Part shown: in pieces, positions 15,317 to 24,122 of the stretch
How positions within the stretch are numbered: the stretch's first letter is position 1
Layout: every line of letters starts with the position of its first letter
Assembly: GCA_018644725.1 (NCBI GenBank)
Contig: JABGPZ010000107.1
Span: forward strand, 1-33,913
From: Phycisphaerales bacterium
GTDB lineage: Bacteria > Planctomycetota > Phycisphaerae > SM23-33
Direction: 5' to 3'
DNA: 33,913 nucleotides
Made by a program: the position numbers and the translations under genes
Notes under the pieces: generated by a model
What the model was told of the DNA's origin: nothing
What the model saw: only the letters and a program-made list of their open reading frames with translations
The model's database searches: none

Positions 15317-17947
15317 ATGCTTTTCAAACGAAACACATCCACTCGGCGCCTGGACCCGCGACGCAAGGGCCCCACCGAAGCGCCGCTCTATACTCGCATG
15401 CTCGCGCGCGAAGGCGCATGGAACCTTTGGCTGTTGCTCGGGGGCTTTTTGCTCTGCGTGCTGCTGCTGGACGTATGGAATTCCGACTCGCCACAGCGTC
15501 ACCGCAACCAGTACCTCCCCCACGACATTCACGCCCGCGTCGACGTCAAACTCCTCGACAAAGACTCCCTCCGTGCCGCCGCGCTCGATGCCAAATATTC
15601 CACCGCCGCGACCTACAAAATTAACACGTCGCTGCTGGACGGAATCACCGCGACGCTGACCAATGCCCCCGCGCAATTCAAGGCCGCCAAGTCGCTGGAA
15701 ACCCTCGACGCCGAACTCGCCCAAAAACTCCAGCTCACACCGCTGCCCGGCTGGGTCAAGGCCCTGCGCGAACAAATCCTCCAACGCGATCAACTCCGCA
15801 AAGAAGCGGCTGAACTCGCCGAAAAAGCCCGCCTGCTCAAGCCCGAAACCGAGACCGACACCGTCCTCAAAGCCAAAGCGGCCGAACTGATCGCCAAGGC
15901 CAAAACCCTCACCGCCCAAGGCGACAAACTCGCAGCCACCATCGCGCCAGAGCAAACCCGCCTCGACACCTTTGATGCCGACCGCAAAGCCATCGCCGCC
16001 GAGTGGAGTGCCCAGACCGAAACCAAGGCCCGCGCCAACCACGACGAAACCCTTCAGAATTTGCGCGCCGAACTGCAAACCTGCTTCTTCGTCCTCGCCG
16101 AAGAACTCTCCCGCCAACAGCCGCGCAACGTCAGCATCAACAACGGTCAAGACAAGCCCTACACCCAAAACATCAATACCCTCGTGGGGCTCTCCGACAC
16201 CGCCAACCTGCGCCGGCGCGTCAAAGATGTCGTCGAAGCCGCGAAATTCCCCAAGCCCATCCGTTCGGGCATCACGGCCTATCTCTCCGAGAAACTTCTC
16301 CAAACGCCGTTGTACCTCTATGACGAGGACAAAAGCAAAACCGACATCACCATTGCCGTCAAGCGCATCCACACCAACCCGCCCGAAAGCTGCTTCCAAA
16401 CCTACGCCGCCGGCAGTGTGCTGGTCGCCGCCAGCTGGCGTGGCGAGCAAAACCAGACCGACATCAAGGGCCTTTCCGACTCGGACCTAGAACTCTTCGC
16501 CGCCGAAGAGGCCGCCTACCAGGCCGCGCGAAAAGACGGTAGCCTCTTCACCGACACCCCCGCCGCAGGAAGCCTGTGGTTCAATGCGCGCTTCGGCGAC
16601 TGGACCCGCCGCATCGGCCGATTCGTACTCCTCGCGCTGCTCGTGGGCATTCTCGTTCTCTACGTCGTCTTCTACCAAAGCCCGCTGCTGGACGAATTGT
16701 ACCGCGCGACGGCCCTGGCGGCGCTGCTGATTGGGTGCCTCGCCTCGGCGGTCCTGCTCACCGGCATCCTTCAATACAACATCCACATCGTCCTGCTGCC
16801 GATCTCCATCACCGCGATCATTCTCGCCATCGCGTTCGACCGCCGCTTCGCGCTCTCGCTGGGGATGATGCTCTCGCTGCTCACCGCGTTCCTCCTCCAG
16901 GGCAATATCGAATTGCTGCTGCTGTTGGTCGTGGCAACCTTCGCTTGCGTCTTCCCGCTGGGCGAAATTCGCACCCGAAGCCGCCTGGCGATTCTCTCGA
17001 TCCACGCAGCAGGAATTTGCCTCCTGGTCGAATTCATGATCTCACTGCTCCAGCACAAACCCAGCAGTTTCGCCGGCCGTGACAGCTTTGTCGCGTTTGC
17101 GAGCGTGGTGCTCGCGGGGCTATTGACCCAGGCGCTGCTGCCACTGATCGAACGGATTTTCAACGTCGCCACCGGCAGTACACTGCTGGAATGGTGCGAC
17201 GCGTCCAAGCCCCTCCTGCGCCACCTCGCGATGACCGCGCCGGGGACCTACAACCACTCGCTCCAGCTCGGCGCGATGTGCGAATCGGCAGCCGAGGCCG
17301 TCGGCGCGCGCGGGCTGCTCGCTCGCGTGGGGGCCTACTACCACGACATCGGCAAGACCTCCAAGCCCCACTACTTCACCGAAAATCAGGTCGGAAAAAA
17401 TGCCCACGACCGCATCAGCCCCTCGATGAGCCTGCTGGTGATCATCGGCCACGTCAAAGACGGGCTCGAACTCGCGCGCCAATATGGCCTGCCCCGCCCG
17501 CTGCGGGAATTCATCGCCACCCACCACGGCACGAGCGTGATGCGCTATTTCTATCACACCGCCAAACAACACGCCGAGGCTGAGGGCGTCGAAATGCCCA
17601 ACGAGGCGCAGTTCCGCTACCCCGGCCCGAAACCCAAGACACGCGAAGCCGCGATCCTGATGCTCGCCGACGGCGCGGAATCGTCCGTGCGCACCCTCAG
17701 CGAACCGACGCCCACGTCGATCCGCACGCAGATCCATCGCATCATTACCAGCCGCCTCGAAGACGGCCAGCTCGACGATTGTGACCTGACCCTGCGCGAA
17801 GTCCACCAGGTCGAAGAGTCCCTCGTCAAGAGCCTCTGCGGGATCTACCACGGCCGCATTTCCTACCCCGACGAAAAAGAAAAACCCTCCGCCGACGAAA
17901 ACACCAACGGCAATGGCAACGGCAATGGAAATGAAAAAATCCAATAG
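15317..17947 (+). CDS. PgpH-type 7TM-HD phosphodiesterase, probable c-di-AMP hydrolase
   Basis: The product is 876 residues in the 7TMR-HD architecture. One membrane segment lies near residues 35-52 (WLLLGGFLLCVLLLDVW). An extracytoplasmic region of some 380 residues with a strong Ala/Lys/Glu coiled coil (about 155-215) follows. Seven hydrophobic segments lie near residues 435-620. A cytosolic HD domain follows with NHSLQLG, the catalytic YYHDIGKT (His676, Asp677), KPHYF, an IIGH segment, FIATHHGT and MLADGAESSVR. PgpH proteins hydrolyse c-di-AMP to pApA; the periplasmic part is thought to sense an external signal. The last residues are a low-complexity NGNGNGNGN stretch from hexamer repeats. 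It is probably transcribed from its own promoter. A bidirectional terminator follows. Confidence 0.92.
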   Translation: MLFKRNTSTRRLDPRRKGPTEAPLYTRMLAREGAWNLWLLLGGFLLCVLLLDVWNSDSPQRHRNQYLPHDIHARVDVKLLDKDSLRAAALDAKYSTAATYKINTSLLDGITATLTNAPAQFKAAKSLETLDAELAQKLQLTPLPGWVKALREQILQRDQLRKEAAELAEKARLLKPETETDTVLKAKAAELIAKAKTLTAQGDKLAATIAPEQTRLDTFDADRKAIAAEWSAQTETKARANHDETLQNLRAELQTCFFVLAEELSRQQPRNVSINNGQDKPYTQNINTLVGLSDTANLRRRVKDVVEAAKFPKPIRSGITAYLSEKLLQTPLYLYDEDKSKTDITIAVKRIHTNPPESCFQTYAAGSVLVAASWRGEQNQTDIKGLSDSDLELFAAEEAAYQAARKDGSLFTDTPAAGSLWFNARFGDWTRRIGRFVLLALLVGILVLYVVFYQSPLLDELYRATALAALLIGCLASAVLLTGILQYNIHIVLLPISITAIILAIAFDRRFALSLGMMLSLLTAFLLQGNIELLLLLVVATFACVFPLGEIRTRSRLAILSIHAAGICLLVEFMISLLQHKPSSFAGRDSFVAFASVVLAGLLTQALLPLIERIFNVATGSTLLEWCDASKPLLRHLAMTAPGTYNHSLQLGAMCESAAEAVGARGLLARVGAYYHDIGKTSKPHYFTENQVGKNAHDRISPSMSLLVIIGHVKDGLELARQYGLPRPLREFIATHHGTSVMRYFYHTAKQHAEAEGVEMPNEAQFRYPGPKPKTREAAILMLADGAESSVRTLSEPTPTSIRTQIHRIITSRLEDGQLDDCDLTLREVHQVEESLVKSLCGIYHGRISYPDEKEKPSADENTNGNGNGNGNEKIQ

Positions 17948-17993
17948 CAATGGCCACGCCGACACCGCAGACCGATAATACGAACGACATAAC

Positions 17994-18031
17994 AAACACA
18001 CCCGCAGGGATGAACCCGCGGGTGTGTTTTA
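17994..18031. terminator. bidirectional terminator between the HD gene and the sulfatase operon
   Basis: ACACACCCGC-A-GGG pairs with CCC-G-CGGGTGTGT around a 5-nt loop, with T-rich sequence on the right and A-rich on the left. It serves the convergent genes ending at 17947 and 18081. Confidence 0.88.
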
Positions 18032-18080
18032 TTGTATGATCTTTTTTATTCTAAGGCCTACAGCCTAGTTCCCTAGCGCC

Positions 18081-19619
18081 CTACTTTTTCACTTTTTTGT
18101 TTTTCTTCGGCTTCTTGTTGATTATCTTTTCTTTTTTCGGCATAGGTAGCGGCGTGAGGCCTTTGAATTCGGGATTGATGCAGTTCTTGCCCCATCGGGT
18201 CATGGTCGCGCGCAGGCCTTCTTTGGACTCGCCATCGGCGGCCTTGTCGTCGGTGTCCTTCAACCAGCCCTCCAGCGCGGCGCGATATTCATCGAGCACC
18301 TTCTTGTACTTCGGATCGGTCGCGAGGTTCTTGATTTCATTCGGATCGGCCTGGAGATCGTAGAGTTCTTCGGGTGCGCGTTTCTCCCACCCAGCCGCCT
18401 GGGCCGGGGTCAGCTTGCCCTCTTCATGCATCTTCTTGAGCGTCTTGAACGGCTCGCCCTTGGAGCGGTAATTGTGCTGATAGAGCACGCGGTCGGTGAG
18501 GAAGTTGCGGATGTAGTGGAAGCGCTCGCCCATGACCGAGCGAATCCGCTCGATGGTAAAGTCGCAGCGATCGCGGTTGGAGAAGATGTACTTCCGGCCG
18601 TAGCCCTTGGCGAACAGGTCCTTCGAGTCCATCCACTCGGGAATGTCGATTCCCGCAAACGCCATCGACGTCGCCGTGATGTCCAGCAGGTTGATCAGGT
18701 CTTTGCGCGTCGTGCCGCGGAGTTCCTTCGGCAGCGCGCCACCAGCGATAATCAGCGGCACATGGAGGCCTTCGTCATAGCAGAACTGCTTGGCGCGGGC
18801 CATTTTTCCGCCGTGGTCGGTGAAGACAAACAGGATCGTATTGTCCCACTGGCCGGCGGCTTTGATCTGCTTGACGACGTTGGCCGCGTCGTAGTCGCTG
18901 CAGAGCATCGTGTCGTGATGATGCGCAATTTCGTTACGAATCTGCGGAATGTCGGGATACTGCGGCGGAACGGTGACGGTCTTGGGATCGGTCGCCTTGA
19001 CACCGCCGACGAAGCGCGCCTTCACCCGGTTACCGGACTTGCCGCCATGGGCCTGAATCTGCCCGAAGAAGGGTTTGCTCTTCGCGTTGGCCTCGGCAAT
19101 CGAGCCTCCGCCCTTGCCGCCATAGAAGCTCACCGTCCCGGGCTTGGTACCGAGGGTATAGACGGCCTTGCGGTCGTAGTTAAAATTGTAGTCGTCCTTG
19201 CCCTTGTTGAACGCGTTGTAGCCCGCCTTGCGGAAGAGCTCGGGCGCGGTGCAGACCCCCTCGGGCAGGTGAATCTGTGCGCCGGGGTGGCGGCTGGAAC
19301 GGTGATCGTGGATGCCAGTGCGAATCGAGTAGGTCCCGGTGACAATCGCCGAACGGCACGGGCTGCACACGGGCGTGGGGACGTAGCAACGCTCAAACCG
19401 CACGCCGTCTTGGGCGAGCGCGTCGAGCGCGGGGGTCTTGACGAGATTGCCGCCAAGGACTTCCGGGTAGCAGCTCCACCACGGGTGCTGATCTTCAATG
19501 AAGAGCCAAACGATGTTGGGTTGCTTGGTCTTGGGCGCGGCCGAGAGGATCGACGGCATTGCGGTAGCGGCGAGGGTCGTCCCAACAGTGGTCTTCATAA
19601 AGGTTCGGCGAGTTTGCAT
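18081..19619 (-). CDS. sulfatase, heparan N-sulfatase-like, third gene of the operon
   Basis: The product is 512 residues with a Tat signal (TRRTFMKTTVGTTLAATAMPS). The metal site starts IVWLFIEDQHPWW, where E-D replaces the usual D-D. The formylglycine motif is VCSPCR: Cys85 is the residue to be converted, with a second Cys at the position that is Ser or Ala in most relatives. It has IHDHRSS, NKGKDDYNF in the GKWH position, and FVFTDHGGK. These traits resemble the N-sulfoglucosamine sulfohydrolase branch, so removal of N-linked sulfate from glucosamine is possible but not proved. The tail is lysine-rich (KKEKIINKKPKKNKKVKK). AGGAG lies 6 nt before the ATG, 23 nt after the stop of the previous sulfatase. 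Confidence 0.94.
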   Translation of the reverse strand: MQTRRTFMKTTVGTTLAATAMPSILSAAPKTKQPNIVWLFIEDQHPWWSCYPEVLGGNLVKTPALDALAQDGVRFERCYVPTPVCSPCRSAIVTGTYSIRTGIHDHRSSRHPGAQIHLPEGVCTAPELFRKAGYNAFNKGKDDYNFNYDRKAVYTLGTKPGTVSFYGGKGGGSIAEANAKSKPFFGQIQAHGGKSGNRVKARFVGGVKATDPKTVTVPPQYPDIPQIRNEIAHHHDTMLCSDYDAANVVKQIKAAGQWDNTILFVFTDHGGKMARAKQFCYDEGLHVPLIIAGGALPKELRGTTRKDLINLLDITATSMAFAGIDIPEWMDSKDLFAKGYGRKYIFSNRDRCDFTIERIRSVMGERFHYIRNFLTDRVLYQHNYRSKGEPFKTLKKMHEEGKLTPAQAAGWEKRAPEELYDLQADPNEIKNLATDPKYKKVLDEYRAALEGWLKDTDDKAADGESKEGLRATMTRWGKNCINPEFKGLTPLPMPKKEKIINKKPKKNKKVKK

Positions 19620-19642
19620 AGGTTTCTCCTAAGGCCAGCCAG

Positions 19643-21172
19643 CTATTTCTGCGGCTGTTCCAATTTGTAAGTGCGGTCATAAAGCTTCGTGTTATTTTCC
19701 AGCCAATAGTGCTCGGTGCGGAACATGGGATGGGCGGTCTGCTTTTCCCAGTTAAAGAGGTCTTTCATCATCTCCTTGACGACGGCAGGATTCTCGTGCG
19801 CCAGGTCCGTTTTTTCGGAGATGTCGGTCTTGAGGTCGAAGAGCATCGGCGGGCGGTCGGGCAGGACCACCAGCTTCCAGTCGCCCTTGCGAACGGCCTT
19901 GCCGGGCGGGCGGAACCAGAACAGCGCGGTGTGCGGGGTCTCTGTCGTTTTGCCCGTGACATACGGCATCAGGTCCACGCTGTCGATGACGTGGCGGAGC
20001 GCAAAGCCCTGCTCGCGGTTTTTCTTTCCGCCACCGAGGCAGCTGACCTGAATCCCGAGCGATTTTTCAATCTCCGGGACTTTGGTTTCGCGCTCGACGG
20101 CAAGCGTGTTCATCAATTTTTGCGGATCGCTCACGCCCGCAGCACCCAGTGCCGTGGACATGATGTCCAGCGAGATCACGGGCTTGTCGTAGACTTTGCC
20201 CGCGGGAATTTTCCCCGGCCATTGCATCGCGAACGGGACGCGGATGCCGCCCTCGAGGAGCGTACCCTTCATGCCATTCAGCGGCGCATTGCACGAGGAA
20301 TTTGTCAGCGGCGTGCCGCCATTGTCGTTGATGAAGACCACCAGCGTATTGTCGGCGATGCCGTTTTTCTTGAGATTGTCCATGACCGTCCCAACCATGC
20401 GGTCGAGGCCGAGGGTCATGCCGCCGAGAATCTTCCGGCCCTTGGCGCCTTTGAGATCCTTGAACTCCGCGAGGTCTTTCTTGGTGGAGTGCATCGGCGT
20501 GTGAACGGCGTTGGGCGCGAGGTACATGAAGAACGGTTGTTCCTTCTCCTTGCAGTCGTCGATGTACTTGCACGCCTCGAGGCCGAGTTGGTCGGTCATG
20601 TAGCCGTCGAACTTTTCGATCGTGCCGAGGTCGCGCTCGCACTTGTTGACCCAGTAGCTGCTGCCGCCGCCACGGAATCCGAAGAAATCGGTGAACCCGC
20701 GCTTGCACGGATGGTACTCATCCTGATGGCCAAGGTGCCACTTGCCCAACGCGATTGTGCGATAGCCCTGGGACTTCATCGCGTCGGCAACGGTGACCTG
20801 GTCGACGCGCATGCCCTTGCAGGCCGGGTCGTCGCCGGGAGACGAGCTGCCGAGATTCGTGATGAACCCGAAGCGCTGTTGATAGCGACCCGTGAGCAAT
20901 CCCGCGCGGCTGGGTGCGCAAACACTCGCCGAGACATAGCCATTGCTGAACCGCACGCCGCCCTTGGCGAGGGCATCGATATTCGGCGTGGGGAACTGCT
21001 TGCTGCCGTGCATCGAAAAATCGGCATAGCCCGCGTCATCGCAAATGATCACGAGGACGTTGGGTTTGTCGTTCGACGCCTTGGCGGGTTTGGGCTCCGC
21101 CAGTGCCAGTCGGCCAAGGCCAACCGCGCCAGCGGTCAGCGCTGTCGTGCGAAGAAAATTACGTCGGTTCAT
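19643..21172 (-). CDS. arylsulfatase-type sulfatase, second gene of the operon
   Basis: The product is 509 residues with a Tat signal (MNRRNFLRTTALTAGAVGLG). It has the canonical S1 layout: VLVIICDDAGYADF (metal ligands D-D), SVCAPSRAGLLTGRY (formylglycine Cys85), ALGKWHLGH (Lys and His), APNAVHTPMH, and VVFINDNGGT (Asp-Asn). It should hydrolyse O-sulfate esters; relatives act on N-acetylgalactosamine or uronate sulfates, but the substrate cannot be read here. Its ATG overlaps the stop of the preceding sulfatase (TAATG), so translation is coupled. Unlike the other three sulfatases in the window it has no lysine-rich tail (it ends YKLEQPQK). Confidence 0.95.
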   Translation of the reverse strand: MNRRNFLRTTALTAGAVGLGRLALAEPKPAKASNDKPNVLVIICDDAGYADFSMHGSKQFPTPNIDALAKGGVRFSNGYVSASVCAPSRAGLLTGRYQQRFGFITNLGSSSPGDDPACKGMRVDQVTVADAMKSQGYRTIALGKWHLGHQDEYHPCKRGFTDFFGFRGGGSSYWVNKCERDLGTIEKFDGYMTDQLGLEACKYIDDCKEKEQPFFMYLAPNAVHTPMHSTKKDLAEFKDLKGAKGRKILGGMTLGLDRMVGTVMDNLKKNGIADNTLVVFINDNGGTPLTNSSCNAPLNGMKGTLLEGGIRVPFAMQWPGKIPAGKVYDKPVISLDIMSTALGAAGVSDPQKLMNTLAVERETKVPEIEKSLGIQVSCLGGGKKNREQGFALRHVIDSVDLMPYVTGKTTETPHTALFWFRPPGKAVRKGDWKLVVLPDRPPMLFDLKTDISEKTDLAHENPAVVKEMMKDLFNWEKQTAHPMFRTEHYWLENNTKLYDRTYKLEQPQK

Positions 21173-22635
21173 TATTCGGTCCCTTTGGGTTTCTTGGTCT
21201 TCTTGGCCTTGCGGGCCTTGCGAGCTTCCTTGAATTCCTTGGGCGGTTTGGTTTTGTCTTTCATCGGAATGTCCACGCCGCCAAGGAGATAATTCTTATT
21301 GAGGACGTGCTCGCCCTTGAAAATGTCGAGGCATCGCGCGGTCAGCTCGGGATGGCTCGAAGAAATGTCCTGGGTTTCCTTCAGGTCATTCACGAGATTA
21401 TAGACTTTGATTTTGTCACTGCCGCCCATGCGGAGCGCGCGATAGTCGCCGACGCGCAGCGTCTGCCAACGGCCAAGTTCGAAGTAGAGGAACTCGTGCT
21501 TCTCTTGGGTCTTGCCAAGCAACGTCGGCAGGAAACTGATGCCATCGGTGCCGTCCTTGGGGTCTTGGCCGACCAATTCTCCAATTGTCGGCATCACGTC
21601 GTAGAACGCGCTGATGTGATTCGTCACGATTCCAGGCTTGATCTTGCCCGGCCAGTACGCGATCATCGGCACGCGGTTACCCCCTTCGTAGGGCGTGTAT
21701 TTTTTACCCTTGAGTGGGCCCGATCCGTTGAAGAAGCCCAGCGTTCCGCCGCCGCCGTGAGCGCCATTGTCGGACGCGAAAATCACGAGCGTATCTTCCT
21801 CAAGGCCGAGTTCTTTCAGTAGCGCAACGAGCTTACCGACATCGCCATCCATGCGACTGATCATCGCGGCCTGGCATTTCTGCGACGGCGTCCAGCCCTT
21901 CATATCTTTATACTGCGCCAGGTCGGGAACCTGGAAGGCCGTGTGCGGAATCGTGTAGGCGAGGTACAGGAAGAACGGGTTGTCCTTGTTCTTCTTGACA
22001 AACCCCAGCGCCTCTTCGGTCAGCAGGTCATGGGTATATTCACCATACTTGCCATCGGGATTGTCGGTGCGCAGCTTCGTGGACCCATCGCCCTTGAGCG
22101 GAACCTTGGTCTGATTGCGCCAAACGTGCGTGGGATAATAGCTGTGTGCCAAGCGTTGGCAGTTGTACCCGAAGAAGTGATCGAAGCCCTGATTGTTCGG
22201 GTCGCCCGTCGAGGCGGGATAGCCCAGGCCCCACTTGCCCATGGCCCCCGTCGTATAGCCCGCGCGCTTGACGAGCGTCGCAAGGGTTTCGGTGCCCTTG
22301 GTGAGCGGGAAGTTGCCTTCGAACTTCAGCGGCTTGTTGTTGCGAATCTGCGCGTGGCCAGCGTGCATGCCCGTCAACAGAATGCAACGGCTCGGCGCAC
22401 ACAGCGCACTGCCGGAATAGTGATCGGTGAACTTCATCCCGCCCTTGCAAAGCGCGTCGACCTGCGGGGTCTTGATCTTTTTCTGCCCATAGCAGCCAAG
22501 CTCGCCATAGCCAAGGTCGTCACAGAGAATGTACACAATATTGGGTTTGCGCGTCTTGGGAGCAGCCATCGCCGGGAGCGAAGCGGCCGCAAGGCCCAGA
22601 GCCGTGGTTTTGAGGAATGTACGCCGTGTTGTCAT
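21172..22635 (-). CDS. arylsulfatase-type sulfatase, first gene of the operon
   Basis: The product is 487 residues with a Tat signal (TTRRTFLKTTALGLAAASLPA). S1 motifs in order: IVYILCDDLGYGELG, ALCAPSRCILLTG (formylglycine Cys79), AMGKWGLGYP (Gly in place of the usual His of GKWH), YTIPHTAFQVP, and VIFASDNGAHGGG (Asp-Asn). The GKWG variant is common in one arylsulfatase branch. The C-tail is lysine/arginine-rich (KEARKARKAKKTKKPKGTE). The start at 22635 has AAAGGA 8 nt upstream; a TTG two codons earlier is an alternative. It leads a three-sulfatase operon, 87 nt after the regulator gene, with its own likely promoter and an operator-like repeat in the gap. Confidence 0.95.
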   Translation of the reverse strand: MTTRRTFLKTTALGLAAASLPAMAAPKTRKPNIVYILCDDLGYGELGCYGQKKIKTPQVDALCKGGMKFTDHYSGSALCAPSRCILLTGMHAGHAQIRNNKPLKFEGNFPLTKGTETLATLVKRAGYTTGAMGKWGLGYPASTGDPNNQGFDHFFGYNCQRLAHSYYPTHVWRNQTKVPLKGDGSTKLRTDNPDGKYGEYTHDLLTEEALGFVKKNKDNPFFLYLAYTIPHTAFQVPDLAQYKDMKGWTPSQKCQAAMISRMDGDVGKLVALLKELGLEEDTLVIFASDNGAHGGGGTLGFFNGSGPLKGKKYTPYEGGNRVPMIAYWPGKIKPGIVTNHISAFYDVMPTIGELVGQDPKDGTDGISFLPTLLGKTQEKHEFLYFELGRWQTLRVGDYRALRMGGSDKIKVYNLVNDLKETQDISSSHPELTARCLDIFKGEHVLNKNYLLGGVDIPMKDKTKPPKEFKEARKARKAKKTKKPKGTE

Positions 22636-22676
22636 GATCAATATCCTTTCCAGAATAATGGGTTATTTGCCAAATC

Positions 22677-22708
22677 AGAGTACCCCTTTTTCAGGTAATT
22701 GCAACCTG
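22677..22708 (-). promoter_or_regulatory. promoter and operator-like repeat of the sulfatase operon
   Basis: On the minus strand TTGCAA (22704-22699), 16 nt, TACTCT (22682-22677). The inverted repeat CAGGT-7 nt-ACCTG (22692-22708) covers the -35 box, so the adjacent XylR-like protein is a natural candidate to bind it. A 9-mer GTACCCCTT at 22680-22688 also occurs at 23978-23986, in the regulator-lyase gap. Confidence 0.5.
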
Positions 22709-22722
22709 CAAAATGGGAAATG

Positions 22723-23856
22723 TTATTGATTGCGGCCATATTGGCGGCGGAATTCTCCGGGCGAAAGCCCCTCTTTTTGCCGGAAGAGTCGGCTGAGACG
22801 GTGAGCGGTCACCAAGCCACACTGCTGAGCAATGGCTGCAATCGGCTGGGTGCTCGAGCGCAACAGGAGCTTGGCCTGGGTGAGGCGCAGCCGCGTGAGT
22901 TCTTCCAGCGGCGTACAACCGAGGTGAGTTTTGAAGAGGTCCTGCAACCGCCGACGCGTCAGATCGGCAACGCCTTGAAGGTCGCTGATGGTGATCGGCT
23001 CGCGAAAGTGATTTCGCAAATGGGACACTGCCTTGGCGAGTCCGGCGTGAGGGATCGCAAGTTCGGCCGTGGATTCCCGCGCGGAAACCCCCAGCGGTGG
23101 CACAAGAATCGGCTCTGACGGCGCGGAAGATCCCGCCATCAGTGAATCCAGCAACCCCGCCGCACGATATCCACGCTGCTCGTAGTCGGGATTCACACTC
23201 GAAAGCGTCACATAGGACGCATAGACCTGCAACTCGTCATCGCCCATGCCAATGATGCCGAATTCTTCCGGCACGGCGCGGTCGATCTGGTGACACAATT
23301 CCATCACCCGAATCGCAACCATGTCATCCGCGCAGAAAATCCCCGTCATCGGCGGCAATGCCGCAAGCGCGTCACGAAATCCCGGTTGCTCCATAAACAG
23401 CAACTGCACGTCGGCCCCGGCCTTTTTGCACACGGGGAAAAACCCATCCAGCCGGAGCGCCCCAGTGTGATACTCGGGACGCACCCCCACACCCACGAGT
23501 GTGCGATAGCCGCACCCGAGGAGATAGTCGGCCGCCATCTCGCCAATGGCGCGATTGTCTTCCCAGACCTGCGGATAGGGGAACTCGGGCCGCGGCGAAA
23601 AATTCACCACGGGCACGCCCGCTTCAGCCCGGCTGGCAACGTATTTCGCAAGTGGCGAATCCACGCCAAACAACGACACAATCATGCCGTCATACTCGGC
23701 CTGGGGATTCAGCTCACGAAAATAGGCGTAGTGCCCGTCGAGCATCCATTCGTTCTGACGTGCATATTCCAACACGCCGCGGTGGACATCGGCGATGTAA
23801 TAGTCCTGTCCGAGAAAAATCCGGGGACGACGGGATTGAGGTTTGCGATGTTCCAT
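22723..23856 (-). CDS. XylR-like regulator: LacI-type sensor plus AraC-type DNA-binding domain
   Basis: The product is 377 residues. Residues about 10-265 resemble the periplasmic-binding-protein sensor of LacI and XylR regulators (RRPRIFLGQDYYIADVHRG, LGCGYRTLVGVG, GIFCADDMVAIRVMELC, FGIIGMGDDELQVYASY). Residues about 275-377 are an AraC HTH pair: the first in ITISDLQGVADLTRRRLQDLF, the second in PIAAIAQQCGLVTAHRLSRLFRQ. In E. coli XylR this architecture binds xylose and activates transcription; here the ligand is probably a sugar released from the target polysaccharide. The start at 23856 gives the domain a natural beginning; a TTG at 23901 extends it by 15 residues. It lies upstream of the sulfatase operon and divergent from the lyase. 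Confidence 0.92.
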   Translation of the reverse strand: MEHRKPQSRRPRIFLGQDYYIADVHRGVLEYARQNEWMLDGHYAYFRELNPQAEYDGMIVSLFGVDSPLAKYVASRAEAGVPVVNFSPRPEFPYPQVWEDNRAIGEMAADYLLGCGYRTLVGVGVRPEYHTGALRLDGFFPVCKKAGADVQLLFMEQPGFRDALAALPPMTGIFCADDMVAIRVMELCHQIDRAVPEEFGIIGMGDDELQVYASYVTLSSVNPDYEQRGYRAAGLLDSLMAGSSAPSEPILVPPLGVSARESTAELAIPHAGLAKAVSHLRNHFREPITISDLQGVADLTRRRLQDLFKTHLGCTPLEELTRLRLTQAKLLLRSSTQPIAAIAQQCGLVTAHRLSRLFRQKEGLSPGEFRRQYGRNQ

Positions 23857-24087
23857 TGGGAAGGTTAACGATCCACCTTGGGAATTCTTGCAATTCGCCA
23901 ATGAGAGGATCGGCTATTTTAATTGTATCCCATTGTAAGAGCCAGACTGGACATCGTGCGTCCATATTCAGCAAACTGTACCCCTTGTGGGTGCGATTTT
24001 TATGTCAAGTGTTCCGTGACCCCGTCGGATCGCCAGCTCTGCACTCGCAACAAAGCCGCAGGTCACGCGCGAATCATAATTTGTCCG

Positions 24088-24122
24088 TTGACCCGAACCC
24101 CAAAATTCGCTAGTGTTCCTGT
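24088..24122 (+). promoter_or_regulatory. promoter of the lyase gene, leaderless transcript
   Basis: TTGACC (24088-24093), exactly 17 nt, TAGTGT (24111-24116), then 6 nt and the ATG at 24123. There is no Shine-Dalgarno. The rest of the 266-bp gap (23857-24122) carries the 9-mer shared with the sulfatase promoter (23978-23986) and nothing else I can name. Confidence 0.65.
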
